A stretch of 64,000 bases of DNA, from the NCBI GenBank assembly GCA_029379225.1, contig JAQYWR010000002.1, positions 1-64,000 of the forward strand, in the 5' to 3' direction. Within the stretch, counting starts at the first letter, position 1. Each line of letters starts with the position of its first letter. Both the position numbers and the translations under genes were made by a program. Under the pieces are notes generated by a model that was given only the letters and a program-made list of their open reading frames with translations, made no database searches and was not told the origin of the DNA. The DNA comes from Nostoc sp. S4. Lineage in GTDB: Bacteria > Cyanobacteriota > Cyanobacteriia > Cyanobacteriales > Nostocaceae. This document shows positions 54,220 to 63,114 of the stretch, piece after piece.

Positions 54220-55239
54220 ATGGCTCCCGCCGTTTTAATTCAAAATCTGCAAAAATCCTACGGCACGGTAGTTGCCGTCAAGGATGTTTCCTTTCAGGTA
54301 GAGTCAGGAGAAATCTTTGGTTTACTTGGCCCCAACGGTGCTGGTAAAACTACTACCTTGCGTGCCTTGTGTACACTCACCACACCGGATGCTGGCAAAA
54401 TCGAAGTATCCGGCATCTCTGTATTAGATAATCCCAGAGTGGCAAGACAACGACTAGGCTATGTAGCTCAGGAAGTCGCTATAGATAAAGTGTTGACTGG
54501 ACGAGAATTACTGCAATTGCAAGCAGCACTTTATCACCTCCCAAGCACAGTAGCCAAACAGCGTATTGAGACAGTATTAGATTTACTCAGTTTACAAGAA
54601 TACGCCAATAAAAAAACCGGAACCTACTCTGGCGGTTTACGCAAGCGCTTAGATTTAGCCGCTGGCTTACTCCATGCACCGGATGTTTTAGTCTTGGATG
54701 AGCCAACTGTGGGACTTGATATAGAAAGCCGTTTTGTGGTTTGGGAATTCTTAAGAAAATTACGCGCCTCTGGGACAACGGTAGTAATTACCAGCCATTA
54801 TTTAGAAGAGATTGACGCCCTAGCCGATCGCGTGGCAATTATCGATCGCGGTGTTGTAATTGCTGTTGGGACACCTTCACAATTGAAAGACCGATTAGGG
54901 GGCGATCGCATTACTTTGCGAATTCAAGAATTTTCCCCAATAGAAGAAGCCGAAAAAGCCAAAAACCTCTTGCAAACTTTGCCGTTTGTCCAAGAAGTTA
55001 TTGTTAACAGCGCTCAAGGTAATTCTCTCAATTTGGTGGTCACACCCCAAAATGATGTTCTGATTAATATACAGCAAACGCTAAATACTGCTGGCTTGCC
55101 CATATTTGGCATCGCTCAATCTCGCCCCAGTCTTGATGATGTTTACCTCGCCGCTACAGGACGCACATTAATGGATGCAGAACTAGCAGCCATTGCCACT
55201 CGCGATCCTAAAGCCGAGAAAAAGCAGAATATGAGATAG
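54220..55239 (+). CDS. ABC transporter ATP-binding protein, DrrA type
   Basis: 339 residues from ATG 54220; a TTG 24 bases earlier is less likely. Seen: Walker A GLLGPNGAGKTTTLRALCTL, signature YSGGLRKRLDLAAGLL, Walker B VLVLDEPTVGLD and SHYLEEIDALADR, then a C-terminal domain (ITLRIQEFSP, SRPSLDDVYLAATGR) found in drug/ABC-2 exporters. Known: powers ABC-2 permeases of DrrAB type. The matching permease follows at 55349, separated by a repeat-rich spacer. Substrate unknown. Confidence 0.92.
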   Translation: MAPAVLIQNLQKSYGTVVAVKDVSFQVESGEIFGLLGPNGAGKTTTLRALCTLTTPDAGKIEVSGISVLDNPRVARQRLGYVAQEVAIDKVLTGRELLQLQAALYHLPSTVAKQRIETVLDLLSLQEYANKKTGTYSGGLRKRLDLAAGLLHAPDVLVLDEPTVGLDIESRFVVWEFLRKLRASGTTVVITSHYLEEIDALADRVAIIDRGVVIAVGTPSQLKDRLGGDRITLRIQEFSPIEEAEKAKNLLQTLPFVQEVIVNSAQGNSLNLVVTPQNDVLINIQQTLNTAGLPIFGIAQSRPSLDDVYLAATGRTLMDAELAAIATRDPKAEKKQNMR

Positions 55240-55348
55240 GGGCTGGGGACTGGGGACTGGGAAAGAGTTTTGCTAATTCCTAATCCCTAATCCCCAATCC
55301 CTAATTTCCAATCCCCGATCTCCAATCCCCAATCTCCAATTTCCAATC
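55240..55348. repeat. STRR-type heptamer repeat spacer
   Basis: Repeats of GGGGACT/CCCTAAT/CCCCAAT/CTCCAAT type (7-bp period), about 90 bases long, between the ATPase and permease genes. Such short tandemly repeated repetitive sequences are typical of heterocystous cyanobacteria. It does not interrupt a frame. Confidence 0.8.
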
Positions 55349-56236
55349 ATGAGTGTTACCCCTAAATCTGATATTAAGTGGCAAACACTAGCATCACCCC
55401 AAGTTGTTGCTAATGCTGCTCCTAATTTTTTTGCTGAATTGGTACAAGAGACGCTGGCTTTAACTCGTCGGCTGTTTATTCAGTTGCAACGGCGTCCCTC
55501 TACATTAGTTGCTGGAATTATTCAGCCGGTGATGTGGTTAGTGCTGTTTGGCGCTTTATTTCAAAACGCACCCAAGGGCTTGTTTGGTAGTACGACAAAT
55601 TACGGACAATTTTTGGCTGCTGGAGTAATTGTATTTACAGCCTTTGCTGGAGCGCTGAATGCTGGTTTGCCTGTAATGTTTGACCGCGAGTTCGGTTTTT
55701 TAAATCGTTTGTTGGTAGCACCTTTAGCATCACGATTTTCCATTGTCTTTGCTTCGGCAATCTTCATTATCAGTCAAAGTTTACTCCAAGCAGCCGTAAT
55801 TGTGGCAGCAGCAGCGTTTTTAGGTGCAGGACTACCTGATATAGCTGGTTTGGGTGCGATCGCTTTAATTGTTTTTCTTTTAGCCTTGGGTGTGACAGCT
55901 ATTTCTCTGGGCTTAGCTTTTGCTTTACCCGGCCACATTGAACTGATTGCAGTGATTTTTGTCACTAACCTACCATTATTATTTGCTAGTACTGCTTTGG
56001 CTCCTCTATCTTTTATGCCTGGGTGGTTGCAGATTGTGGCTACCCTGAATCCTCTTAGTTATGCGATCGAACCGATTCGCTATCTCTATCTCCATAGTAG
56101 TTGGGCTTTGGATAGTGTAGTTATGCAGGCTCCTTGGGGCGATGTTACCTTTGGCGGAGCGTTGTTGGTCTTGTTTGGCTTTGCCCTTGTCGCCTTAGTT
56201 AGCATTCAGCCCCAACTGCGGCGGACTCTTGCTTAA
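55349..56236 (+). CDS. ABC-2 type permease, DrrB type
   Basis: 295 residues with six hydrophobic segments. Seen: LFIQLQRRPSTLVAGIIQPV then MWLVLFGALFQNAPKGLFG, GFLNRLLVAPLASRFSI and LSFMPGWLQIVATLNPLSYA, typical of DrrB/ABC-2 permeases. Known: forms the channel of lipid, drug or polyketide exporters with the upstream ATPase. The operon with the 54220 gene is clear despite the repeat spacer. The cargo is not determined; no biosynthetic gene adjoins. Confidence 0.9.
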   Translation: MSVTPKSDIKWQTLASPQVVANAAPNFFAELVQETLALTRRLFIQLQRRPSTLVAGIIQPVMWLVLFGALFQNAPKGLFGSTTNYGQFLAAGVIVFTAFAGALNAGLPVMFDREFGFLNRLLVAPLASRFSIVFASAIFIISQSLLQAAVIVAAAAFLGAGLPDIAGLGAIALIVFLLALGVTAISLGLAFALPGHIELIAVIFVTNLPLLFASTALAPLSFMPGWLQIVATLNPLSYAIEPIRYLYLHSSWALDSVVMQAPWGDVTFGGALLVLFGFALVALVSIQPQLRRTLA

Positions 56237-56268
56237 GATAAAATAGAGCCATTTAAGGGTCAAAATTT

Positions 56269-56667
56269 ATGAAAAAAGCATTTTTACAAATTCCTAGACT
56301 CTTCGCGGCTACAGTCGCAGGAATTAGTTTCGCTTCCTTGCTCCTGGCTCAACCCAGTTCAGCTCAGATCGCTAGCCCAACCGATCCTTTTCCCAGCACT
56401 AGTACAACAGACCAAAATACCGATCCCTTCTCTCGCTCAAACTCAGATAATTTCAACATGTTTGACCTAATTCACCGAGCGAATTTTGGGACTCTCAACT
56501 GGAATCCTGACCAACAGAACCAACAATTAGACTCAGCCGCAGCAGCTTTTAAAGCAAGGCAACAAAAACTAATTCAAGGTCAACAACAGCAAACAACTCC
56601 TGGTTTGCCAACGGTTACATCACCATCAGTTACCCAACCATTGGTTATACCACCATCAGGTAATTGA
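56269..56667 (+). CDS. Exported hypothetical protein
   Basis: 132 residues. Seen: signal peptide (RLFAATVAGISFASLLLAQP, cleavage near SSAQ), then a Ser/Thr/Asn/Gln-rich, disordered domain with Gln runs (LIQGQQQQTTPGL) and a Pro-rich tail. Not a recognised family; similar low-complexity exported proteins are common in cyanobacteria. It starts 32 bases after the permease gene, so it may belong to that operon. Ends before a hairpin at 56680-56707. Confidence 0.6.
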   Translation: MKKAFLQIPRLFAATVAGISFASLLLAQPSSAQIASPTDPFPSTSTTDQNTDPFSRSNSDNFNMFDLIHRANFGTLNWNPDQQNQQLDSAAAAFKARQQKLIQGQQQQTTPGLPTVTSPSVTQPLVIPPSGN

Positions 56668-56679
56668 ATTCAAACAAAG

Positions 56680-56707
56680 AACCCCAATTCCATTACGAAT
56701 TGGGGTT
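56680..56707. terminator. Hairpin between convergent genes
   Basis: Perfect 11-bp stem AACCCCAATTC / GAATTGGGGTT with a 6-base loop, 12 bases after the stop of the plus-strand gene and 35 before that of the minus-strand prxQ-like gene. T-runs are weak on both sides. Confidence 0.65.
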
Positions 56708-56742
56708 AGACTTCCAAAAATCCTTAATTCTCAGGCAAAAAA

Positions 56743-57180
56743 CTATAACCCAAGTGTAGCTAAAATATCTTCAGCATGACTGCTAGTATTTACAGCAGCA
56801 TCAACATGGGTAATTTTACCGTCAGGCCCAATTACGTAAGTGACGCGCTTGGCGTAACCGCCACCATCCACATCAAAAGATTTGATCAGGGATTTGTCGG
56901 TGTCAGCCAGTAAAGGAAAATTCAAATTATATTTTTGGGTAAATGCCTGATGAGAGACTTCATCATCTGCACTGACTCCCAATATGACGACATCTTTTCC
57001 TTGATATTTAGATTGAGCGTCCCGGAAACTACAGGCTTGTTTAGTGCAGCCAGGAGTATCATCTTTGGGGTAAAAATACAAAACAACTGTCTTGCCAGCA
57101 AAATCAGATAAAGAGACCGTGTTGCCGTTTGTATCTTTGGCGGTAAATGCAGGTGCATCCGTACCAACTGCTAGAGGCAT
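56743..57180 (-). CDS. Peroxiredoxin, BCP/PrxQ type
   Basis: 145 residues. Seen: VVLYFYPKDDTPGCTKQACSF with peroxidatic Cys45 and resolving Cys50 five residues later, as in PrxQ; GVSADDEVSHQAF and KRVTYVIGPDGKI complete the thioredoxin fold. Known: thioredoxin-dependent reduction of peroxides; plant and cyanobacterial PrxQ works near thylakoids. Monomeric type. No signal peptide. It lies alone and converges with the 56269 gene. Confidence 0.93.
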   Translation of the reverse strand: MPLAVGTDAPAFTAKDTNGNTVSLSDFAGKTVVLYFYPKDDTPGCTKQACSFRDAQSKYQGKDVVILGVSADDEVSHQAFTQKYNLNFPLLADTDKSLIKSFDVDGGGYAKRVTYVIGPDGKITHVDAAVNTSSHAEDILATLGL

Positions 57181-57372
57181 AATTAACCTTTCCTGTTTCA
57201 GATTGTTGATGCACTTGAAATTTTACATTAATTTATAATGATTAAATATATTTACTAAAAAATCACATAAATATACTTTCAGTAACCAAATTTTGCTTAG
57301 ACGAGGTAACTGGTACAAAAAATATATTCTGGAATTAATTTTTATCAAAAGAAAAATTTCTACCCATACACA

Positions 57373-57777
57373 ATGCCTCCTGTTGATTCCCAAAACCCAA
57401 AAACTTTTGTTTATCCTCCTAGCACAATAGAAAGAGCCGATCGCTCACTGATATGTTCCCCTTTTAATCCATCTTTATTTGAAGTCATGCGACACCAGAG
57501 TGTGTCATTGAGTGCGATCGCCCTGGAAAATGGATTCAAACAGGGTTATACTCAACGTCCTTTATCAGAATTAGCATGTGATGACGCTTTGGGTTGGCTG
57601 ATTCAAGTAGGCGTATTGCGGCGAGAAGTTGATGGCCAGGGAATTACAGATAGTTTTCGCCTCACTCCCTTAGGACGCCAGTTGATAGAACAATACCAGG
57701 GAAAAAATTGGCGTACTCCTTCATGGCGCGATCGTTTATACAATGGTGTGATTCGTTGGTTGCGGTTACCCTTTTAG
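57373..57777 (+). CDS. Npun_F0494-like hypothetical protein
   Basis: 134 residues, start ATG 57373. Seen: TIERADRSLICSPFNPSLFE, a winged-helix-like middle (DDALGWLIQVGVLRREVDGQ), SFRLTPLGRQLIEQYQ and a basic ending WRDRLYNGVIRWLRLPF. I recall this pattern from conserved cyanobacterial proteins named after Npun_F0494; function unknown. The winged-helix look suggests nucleic acid binding, but no signature is certain. Confidence 0.6.
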   Translation: MPPVDSQNPKTFVYPPSTIERADRSLICSPFNPSLFEVMRHQSVSLSAIALENGFKQGYTQRPLSELACDDALGWLIQVGVLRREVDGQGITDSFRLTPLGRQLIEQYQGKNWRTPSWRDRLYNGVIRWLRLPF

Positions 57778-57914
57778 AACAGAAAACTAAAGAGTTAGGA
57801 TTAGCCAATCAAAGGGAACAATAATATACGGAAACATCACATCCATTCATGAAGTCTTTACAATGTGGTGGAGTATTGGGTATGAAGCATTGCGCTTTGG
57901 GAGTGTGAGGGGTG

Positions 57915-58010
57915 ATGGGCGTAGCTTCGCCTATCTCCCTCATCTCCTGCTTGGTGAGCGTACCTCTGCGGGAAAGCAAGCTACGCGTAGTGTCTCGTAG
58001 AGAAGTCGAA
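57915..58010. repeat. Cluster of small palindromic repeats upstream of cobQ
   Basis: Contains GGGCGTAGCTTCGCCTATC and CAAGCTACGCGTAGTGTCTC then GTAGAGAAG, palindromes of the kind seen across Nostocales genomes. No gene; I saw no cobalamin riboswitch box. Confidence 0.6.
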
Positions 58011-58068
58011 CACATCTCCCTCATGCCCCCAAAATTTCACCCTATATATTAAAAATCTGATAGTGACT

Positions 58069-59547
58069 ATGAAATCAATTATGGTGGTGGGGACAACATC
58101 CCACGCAGGGAAATCACTCTTAACTACAGCTATTTGTCGGATTTTGTCGCGGCGCGGCTGGCGAGTGGCTCCTTTCAAAGGTCAAAATATGGCTTTAAAT
58201 GCTTATGTCACTGCCAATGGTGGAGAAATTGGCTACGCCCAAGCAGTACAAGCCTGGGCAGCAGGAGTCGTACCTTGGGTAGAAATGAACCCGATTTTAC
58301 TCAAACCGCAAGGCGATATGACTTCGCAAGTAATTATTAAAGGTAGACCTGTGGGCAAAGTAAGTGCCGCAGATTACTACGAGCAATATTTTGAACTGGG
58401 GTGGCGGACAATTGAAGAATCGCTACAGCATTTAGGAACAGAATTTGACTTGTTGGTTTGTGAAGGTGCCGGTAGTCCAGCGGAGATTAACCTCAAGCAC
58501 CGCGATTTAACGAATATGCGGGTAGCAAAATATTTGAATGCGCCAACTCTACTAGTAGTTGATATTGACCGGGGTGGGGCTTTTGCCCATGTAGTAGGCA
58601 CTCTAGAGTTATTAGAACCAGATGAACGCGCTTTAGTTAAAGGTGTAGTAATTAACAAGTTCCGAGGACAGCGATCGCTCCTAGAACCAGGAATAAAATG
58701 GTTAGAAGAACGCATTGGTATTCCGGTTGTTGGCGTTATACCTTACTTACAAGAAGTATTTCCGGCAGAAGATTCTCTCGGTCTGCTAGAACGTCAATCA
58801 ATCAAAGCCCACAGTGACCTCAACATTGCTGTTATCCGCTTACCTAGAATTGCCAACTTCACTGACTTTGACCCTTTAGAATCAGAAAGCACAGTTTCAG
58901 TAAAGTTTCTTAGTCCAAAGCAAGATTTAGGACATCCAGATGCAGTAATTATCCCAGGTACAAAAACCACAATTCCTGATTTGCTACTGTTGCAAAAAAG
59001 TGGTATGGCAGAAGCTATTCAACATTATGCTGCTTCTGGAGGTACGGTTTTAGGTATTTGCGGTGGGTATCAAATGCTCGGACAAATCATAGCCGACCCA
59101 GAAGGGATAGAGGGACAAGCTGGCAGATATCAGGGGTTAAATCTGTTACCAATCAGAACTGTAATTACAGGACAGAAAATTGCTCGCCAGCGACAAGTTA
59201 GCTCGAATTATCCTCAACTGGGCTTGCCAGTCAACGGCTTTGAAATCCACCAAGGGCGATCGCGCATTGAACAGCAAGGAATAGATAGTCAATCGTACCA
59301 TGCGCTATTTGACGATGTTAATTTAGGGTTAGTGGATAGTTGCCAATCAGTTTGGGGTACTTACCTTCACGGAATTTTTGATAATGGGCCTTGGCGACGC
59401 GCTTGGTTAAATCGCCTCCGTCAACAACGAGGTTTAAAATCTTTGCCCACTGGTGTTGCTAACTACCGGGAACAGCGAGAGCAGATTTTGGATTCATTAG
59501 CTATTGAAGTTGAAAGCCATTTAGATTTAGCTCCGTTTTTGTCTTAA
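58069..59547 (+). CDS. cobQ: Cobyric acid synthase
   Basis: 492 residues from ATG 58069; a GTG six bases earlier is possible. Seen: ATP-grasp-like P-loop MVVGTTSHAGKSLLTTAICR, FKGQNMALNAYVT, the CobB/CobQ-type glutaminase with GICGGYQMLGQ (nucleophile Cys in GICGG) and C-terminal GTYLHGIFDN (catalytic His). Known: ATP-dependent amidation of adenosylcobyrinic acid a,c-diamide at b, d, e, g with glutamine to give cobyric acid, EC 6.3.5.10, in cobamide synthesis. No other cob gene is adjacent. Its upstream spacer is repeat-rich. Confidence 0.95.
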   Translation: MKSIMVVGTTSHAGKSLLTTAICRILSRRGWRVAPFKGQNMALNAYVTANGGEIGYAQAVQAWAAGVVPWVEMNPILLKPQGDMTSQVIIKGRPVGKVSAADYYEQYFELGWRTIEESLQHLGTEFDLLVCEGAGSPAEINLKHRDLTNMRVAKYLNAPTLLVVDIDRGGAFAHVVGTLELLEPDERALVKGVVINKFRGQRSLLEPGIKWLEERIGIPVVGVIPYLQEVFPAEDSLGLLERQSIKAHSDLNIAVIRLPRIANFTDFDPLESESTVSVKFLSPKQDLGHPDAVIIPGTKTTIPDLLLLQKSGMAEAIQHYAASGGTVLGICGGYQMLGQIIADPEGIEGQAGRYQGLNLLPIRTVITGQKIARQRQVSSNYPQLGLPVNGFEIHQGRSRIEQQGIDSQSYHALFDDVNLGLVDSCQSVWGTYLHGIFDNGPWRRAWLNRLRQQRGLKSLPTGVANYREQREQILDSLAIEVESHLDLAPFLS

Positions 59548-59598
59548 GCTAAAATGCATTGAAATAGTCATTAGTCATTGGTCATTTGCTTTAGATAA

Positions 59599-59645
59599 AG
59601 CGCAAAGTCTGGGCGCCGGCTTCCAGCGATCGGAACTTTGTAACA
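59599..59645. repeat. Partial copy 3 of the dispersed MITE-like repeat
   Basis: AGCGCAAAGTCTGGGCGCCG through GGAACTTTGTAA, matching the cores of 25309-25446 and 48352-48525 but lacking both ends. Confidence 0.6.
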
Positions 59646-59697
59646 GAGGACAAAGGATAAATGACAAATGACAACACTAAATAAAAGCGTAAGATTG

Positions 59698-59934
59698 ATG
59701 ATTGTTCGCGTCCGATTTCTACCAGATGATGTCACAGTAGACGCTGAAGTGGGCGAAGCCCTTTTGGATGTAGCAGACCGGGCTGGAATATTTATTCCCA
59801 CTGGTTGTTTGATGGGGTCTTGTTACGCTTGTACTGTGGAATTAGAAGATGGAGAGAACATCCGTGCTTGTATTACAGCGATACCACCAGGCGAGGAATT
59901 AACGATTAATTTGTTTAGTGACCCAACTTGGTAA
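59698..59934 (+). CDS. 2Fe-2S ferredoxin-like protein
   Basis: 78 residues from ATG 59698 (an earlier ATG at 59668 lies in repeat-like sequence). Seen: IFIPTGCLMGSCYACTVELE with Cys37, Cys42, Cys45 and a fourth Cys58 (ENIRACIT), giving CX4CX2CX12C. Known: the plant-type ferredoxin fold usually has CX4CX2CX~29C; this shorter spacing marks a small subfamily of cyanobacterial 2Fe-2S proteins with unknown electron partners. It lies after cobQ on the same strand, 150 bases apart; a functional link is unproven. Confidence 0.85.
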   Translation: MIVRVRFLPDDVTVDAEVGEALLDVADRAGIFIPTGCLMGSCYACTVELEDGENIRACITAIPPGEELTINLFSDPTW

Positions 59935-59935
59935 T

Positions 59936-60145
59936 GTGCTTAAGTACCAAATGATTATTCAATGGTCTGAAGAAGATAATTGCTTCTTGGTAGGATTCCC
60001 TGATTTTCCAGGACAACCCTGGCGGACTCATGGGGATACTTACGAGTTGTCCGTGGCAAATGGGATTGAAGCCTTAGAGTCTCTAATTATCGCTTATGAA
60101 GCTACGGGTGATTCACTTCCAGAACCAACAGTAAGTAGGGTATAG
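59936..60145 (+). CDS. HicB-family antitoxin-like protein, orphan
   Basis: 69 residues from GTG 59936, one base after the ferredoxin stop; this start gives MLKYQMIIQWSEEDNCFLVG, aligning with the HicB N-terminus. Then FPDFPGQPWRTHGDTYELSV, NGIEALESLIIAYEATGDSL and PEPTVSRV follow the HicB pattern (P-x-P-G, HG-T-Y, E-A, LPEP). Known: HicB is the antitoxin of HicA mRNA interferase, RNase H-like fold with DNA-binding tail; stand-alone HicB-like proteins are common in cyanobacteria. No HicA is seen next to it. Translation may be coupled to the ferredoxin gene. Confidence 0.8.
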   Translation: MLKYQMIIQWSEEDNCFLVGFPDFPGQPWRTHGDTYELSVANGIEALESLIIAYEATGDSLPEPTVSRV

Positions 60146-60308
60146 TAACGCACTTTAGTAGCTAGTGACTAATGCTGCACAATTTACTCGAACAATCGCA
60201 GGTTATTTTAATTCAAATAGTAGTTAGTTTTACGTATTATTACTGTTTTTTGACAAGAATATAATTTGTATATTGATTTTTCACTATGCAAGTCAATGGT
60301 AAAAGCGT

Positions 60309-60542
60309 ATGAGTATAAGTGAATTAGCACACGAAAAACTTCGTGACTTATGTGCATCTGCTGTTGATTATAGGTTGGTATATTCTTGTGGAGAGACTCC
60401 AACTTATGAGACTTATGATTCTACAACAGAATCTGTTAAACCAGTTCCACCTAAACCTTGGTATGTCAAAAAGACTGCAAATGAGCCGGAACAGTATTTT
60501 ACAGGCGGAGAATTATATGAATATTTGAGCCAATTAAAGTAG
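60309..60542 (+). CDS. Small hypothetical protein
   Basis: 77 residues. Not recognised. Seen: helical opening MSISELAHEKLRDLCASAVD, a Tyr/Thr/Pro-rich middle (YDSTTESVKPVPPKPWYVKK) and an ending GGELYEYLSQLK. No signal peptide or membrane segment. Followed 19 bases later by another small gene on the same strand, ending at a shared terminator; the two look like a bicistronic unit. Confidence 0.5.
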   Translation: MSISELAHEKLRDLCASAVDYRLVYSCGETPTYETYDSTTESVKPVPPKPWYVKKTANEPEQYFTGGELYEYLSQLK

Positions 60543-60561
60543 GTTGTCAGAGATAAATTTT

Positions 60562-60774
60562 ATGTCAGACTACATGACAGTGCAAAACAGCAACGAGATT
60601 ATCAAGATTTATAAAGATAAATTTAGCGGTTTCATCGACACAAATTTTGATAAGGCTATAATTTCTCTTGCTTATGAGGATGATAATGGTATTCTCAAAG
60701 TAGTTAAAATTTATAAAGATAAAGATCCTGCTGCGTTTGCAGAAGCCTTGGATTTTTTACAAAGTCTAAAATAA
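60562..60774 (+). CDS. Small hypothetical protein, second of a pair
   Basis: 70 residues from ATG 60562; a TTG at 60544 would add six. Seen: NSNEIIKIYKDKFSGFIDTN, KAIISLAYEDDNGILKVVKI and YKDKDPAAFAEALDFLQSLK, with IKIYKDK / VKIYKDKD as a near repeat. Soluble, acidic-basic mixed. Unknown. It is followed by the terminator at 60851-60896. Confidence 0.5.
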   Translation: MSDYMTVQNSNEIIKIYKDKFSGFIDTNFDKAIISLAYEDDNGILKVVKIYKDKDPAAFAEALDFLQSLK

Positions 60775-60850
60775 ATACGAACTGTTTTGAAAATGCTTTA
60801 ATAAAGGCATTTGAAGGGTTAATACTACTCAATTTGCACGAACAATTGTT

Positions 60851-60896
60851 CAGGCAGTAAGAAACCTATACACATTGTTTTCTACTGCCTGTTTTT
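60851..60896 (+). terminator. Terminator of the small-gene pair
   Basis: Perfect 9-bp stem CAGGCAGTA (60851-60859) / TACTGCCTG (60883-60891) with a 23-base loop, then TTTTT. It lies 76 bases past the 60562 gene's stop and supports a transcript on the plus strand. Confidence 0.75.
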
Positions 60897-60906
60897 GCTA
60901 TCTATA

Positions 60907-61350
60907 TCAATTACCTTTAACATTCAGCGCATATTGTTTAAACCTTTCCAAATCAGCTTGAATTGTTGATTTTACTATCCGCCCCAAGAATAAGTTATCC
61001 ATAATTTTGCCAATAACACCCGGAATGGCGTAAGAAATGGTCATTTTGACAATACTACTACCGTGGCGATCGTAAAAGCGAATTGCTCCCTGATTTGGCA
61101 AACCATCAACCGATTCCCATTGAATAATTTGGTTGGGAATAACTTTGAGAATTCGAGATTTCCAAGTAAATTCTAGACCGTTACTACTCAATTTCCAAAG
61201 AGATATATCCGGATTATCTGGCGGAACCTTTACTGAATCAATCCACTTCATCCATCGCGGCATTTGCTCTAAATCAGACCAGAGGCTCCATACTAAATCT
61301 ATGGGAGCTTCTACTTCTATTTGCACAGTATGCTCTAACCAATCTGACAT
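60907..61350 (-). CDS. SRPBCC (START-like) protein next to zeta-carotene desaturase
   Basis: 147 residues. Seen: VQIEVEAPIDLVWSLWSDLE, QMPRWMKWIDSVKVPPDNPD, ILKVIPNQIIQWESVDGLPN and SSIVKMTISYAIPGVIGKIM fit the SRPBCC/cyclase-dehydrase lipid-binding fold. Known: proteins of this fold bind hydrophobic ligands such as lipids or carotenoids, and a small gene of this type commonly follows zds in cyanobacteria. 54 bases downstream of zds, so one operon is likely. Inferred to help carotenoid handling; not a proven enzyme. Confidence 0.8.
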   Translation of the reverse strand: MSDWLEHTVQIEVEAPIDLVWSLWSDLEQMPRWMKWIDSVKVPPDNPDISLWKLSSNGLEFTWKSRILKVIPNQIIQWESVDGLPNQGAIRFYDRHGSSIVKMTISYAIPGVIGKIMDNLFLGRIVKSTIQADLERFKQYALNVKGN

Positions 61351-61404
61351 TATTTTTTCTTCCTTAGCGTCCTACTCTTTGACAGAAGTTAGTGCGTGTC
61401 TATG

Positions 61405-62841
61405 TCAATTTTTCAAACTCTCCAAAATCGCTTTTGCTGCACGCTGTCCAGAAATAGTTGCTCCCTCCATACTGTCAATATAGTCTTGCTGAGTATAACT
61501 TCCGGCAAGGAAGAAATTATTCACTGGTGTCTTTTGGTTGGGACGATACACATCCATTCCTGGCGCTTCTCGATAAAGAGACTGAGCAAGTTTTACCACA
61601 CTGTACCAAGTCATATTTAGCTCCTGTGATGAAGGAAACAGTTCGTGGACTTGCTTGAGGACGTGCTGAGCGATCGCTTCATTGGTTTGTGCAATAAAGG
61701 GATCTCCGGGCGTCAGCACTAGCTGTAACAACGATCCCTGTCCTGGGCGATAATAATCAGCAGGGCTAGTCAACGCTAAATCGGCAAAACAAGAAAAGTC
61801 AGCATCAGCTGTATACAGCAAATTATCTATTCCAGCCGCTTGATTTAGCTGTTTACGCTGTTCTCCATCGTTGAGTTCTGTCACCCAACCATCGAAGCGT
61901 AATTGCACTGTTGCTACTGGCACTGCATTTAGTTTATAAATATTGTCAAATTCTGACCACTTACGCCACTCTTGGGGTAAAATTCGCTGGATACCTGGAA
62001 CATCACAAGCAAAGACATAAGCATCAGCAGTAATAGTTTCTACTGTATCACCTTGGGCAACTATTATCCCAGTGACGTGAGTTTGTTCGTCTGATTTAAA
62101 CTGAATTTCCCGCACTTGGCGACGGGTGTAAATTTTGGTGCCCCTGACTTCCAGATATTTCAGAATCGGCTTGTGTAAATATTCATAGGGAGAACCTTGC
62201 AGCATTCGCAGGACTGAAGCTTCTGTTCTGGCGGCAAAGAACTGGAATATTGTCAACATACAACGGGCAGACATATTTTCGCAATCTATAAATCCCAGCG
62301 CGTAGGCGATCGGGTTCCACATTCGTTTAATGCTACCATTGCTGCCACCATGACTGCGGAACCAGTCGGCAAAGCTAATTTTATCCAAATTGCGGATAAT
62401 TTTCATCGCCCCATTAAAGTCCACTAACCCGCGAACTATCGGACTAGTACCCAAAGCGATCGCATTTTGCAATTTATCCTGCAATGATAATTGAGAAGTA
62501 GTAAAAAATGCTTTTAAGCCATTAAAAGGCGCACCTGTAATAAACCGAAAATCTAAAGCACCAGTCCGCCCTCCTTTGTTAATAAAAGTGTGGGTATGTT
62601 CTTTGAGGCGTAAGTTTTCTAACACCCCCACTTTCTTCATCAAGTCAAATAATTGGTAGTAGCACCCAAAAAATACATGCAACCCCATTTCTAAATGGTT
62701 GCCATCTCCATCAACCCAACTGCCAACTTTACCACCCACAAATGGACGAGACTCAAAAATCTGTACTTCACAACCAGCATCAGCTAGATCTACTGCGGTT
62801 GCTAGCCCAGCCAATCCCGCACCTACAATTGCAACACGCAT
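61405..62841 (-). CDS. zds: 9,9'-di-cis-zeta-carotene desaturase
   Basis: 478 residues. Seen: N-terminal FAD-binding [20 protein letters not shown] (GAGLAGL), [20 protein letters not shown], then [20 protein letters not shown] and a C-terminal [20 protein letters not shown], typical of plant-type carotene desaturases. Known: with plastoquinone it converts di-cis-zeta-carotene via neurosporene to prolycopene (EC 1.3.5.6); membrane-associated in carotenoid synthesis. The plant-like CrtQ type supports a cyanobacterial host. The SRPBCC gene follows in the same direction. Confidence 0.96.
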   Translation of the reverse strand: MRVAIVGAGLAGLATAVDLADAGCEVQIFESRPFVGGKVGSWVDGDGNHLEMGLHVFFGCYYQLFDLMKKVGVLENLRLKEHTHTFINKGGRTGALDFRFITGAPFNGLKAFFTTSQLSLQDKLQNAIALGTSPIVRGLVDFNGAMKIIRNLDKISFADWFRSHGGSNGSIKRMWNPIAYALGFIDCENMSARCMLTIFQFFAARTEASVLRMLQGSPYEYLHKPILKYLEVRGTKIYTRRQVREIQFKSDEQTHVTGIIVAQGDTVETITADAYVFACDVPGIQRILPQEWRKWSEFDNIYKLNAVPVATVQLRFDGWVTELNDGEQRKQLNQAAGIDNLLYTADADFSCFADLALTSPADYYRPGQGSLLQLVLTPGDPFIAQTNEAIAQHVLKQVHELFPSSQELNMTWYSVVKLAQSLYREAPGMDVYRPNQKTPVNNFFLAGSYTQQDYIDSMEGATISGQRAAKAILESLKN

Positions 62842-63114
62842 TCCGTCGTTCCTTTTCAGTTTCTTTACAGATTGTAACTGGATTGGCGTCGGAATTCGCT
62901 ACTTAATATCAACTTTCCAGCATCTTAAGACTGGGCAATGTCAATATCAAAATATCTTTGATTACTCCTTTTAGTCTCACTAAATGACCAGACGCAAGAA
63001 AAAGGCGTCTGTATCAATTAAACAAATTCTTGCCTATTGCAGCGGACTCAAAAAAGTATTATGGCTATTTTTTAGTGGTAAAGCAGTTATCTGCTAACTT
63101 ATGAAAGCATCTTC

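Noticed and set aside
57778-58068. Possible cobalamin riboswitch before cobQ
   Set aside because: No B12-box or conserved core was found; the spacer is made of dispersed palindromic repeats.
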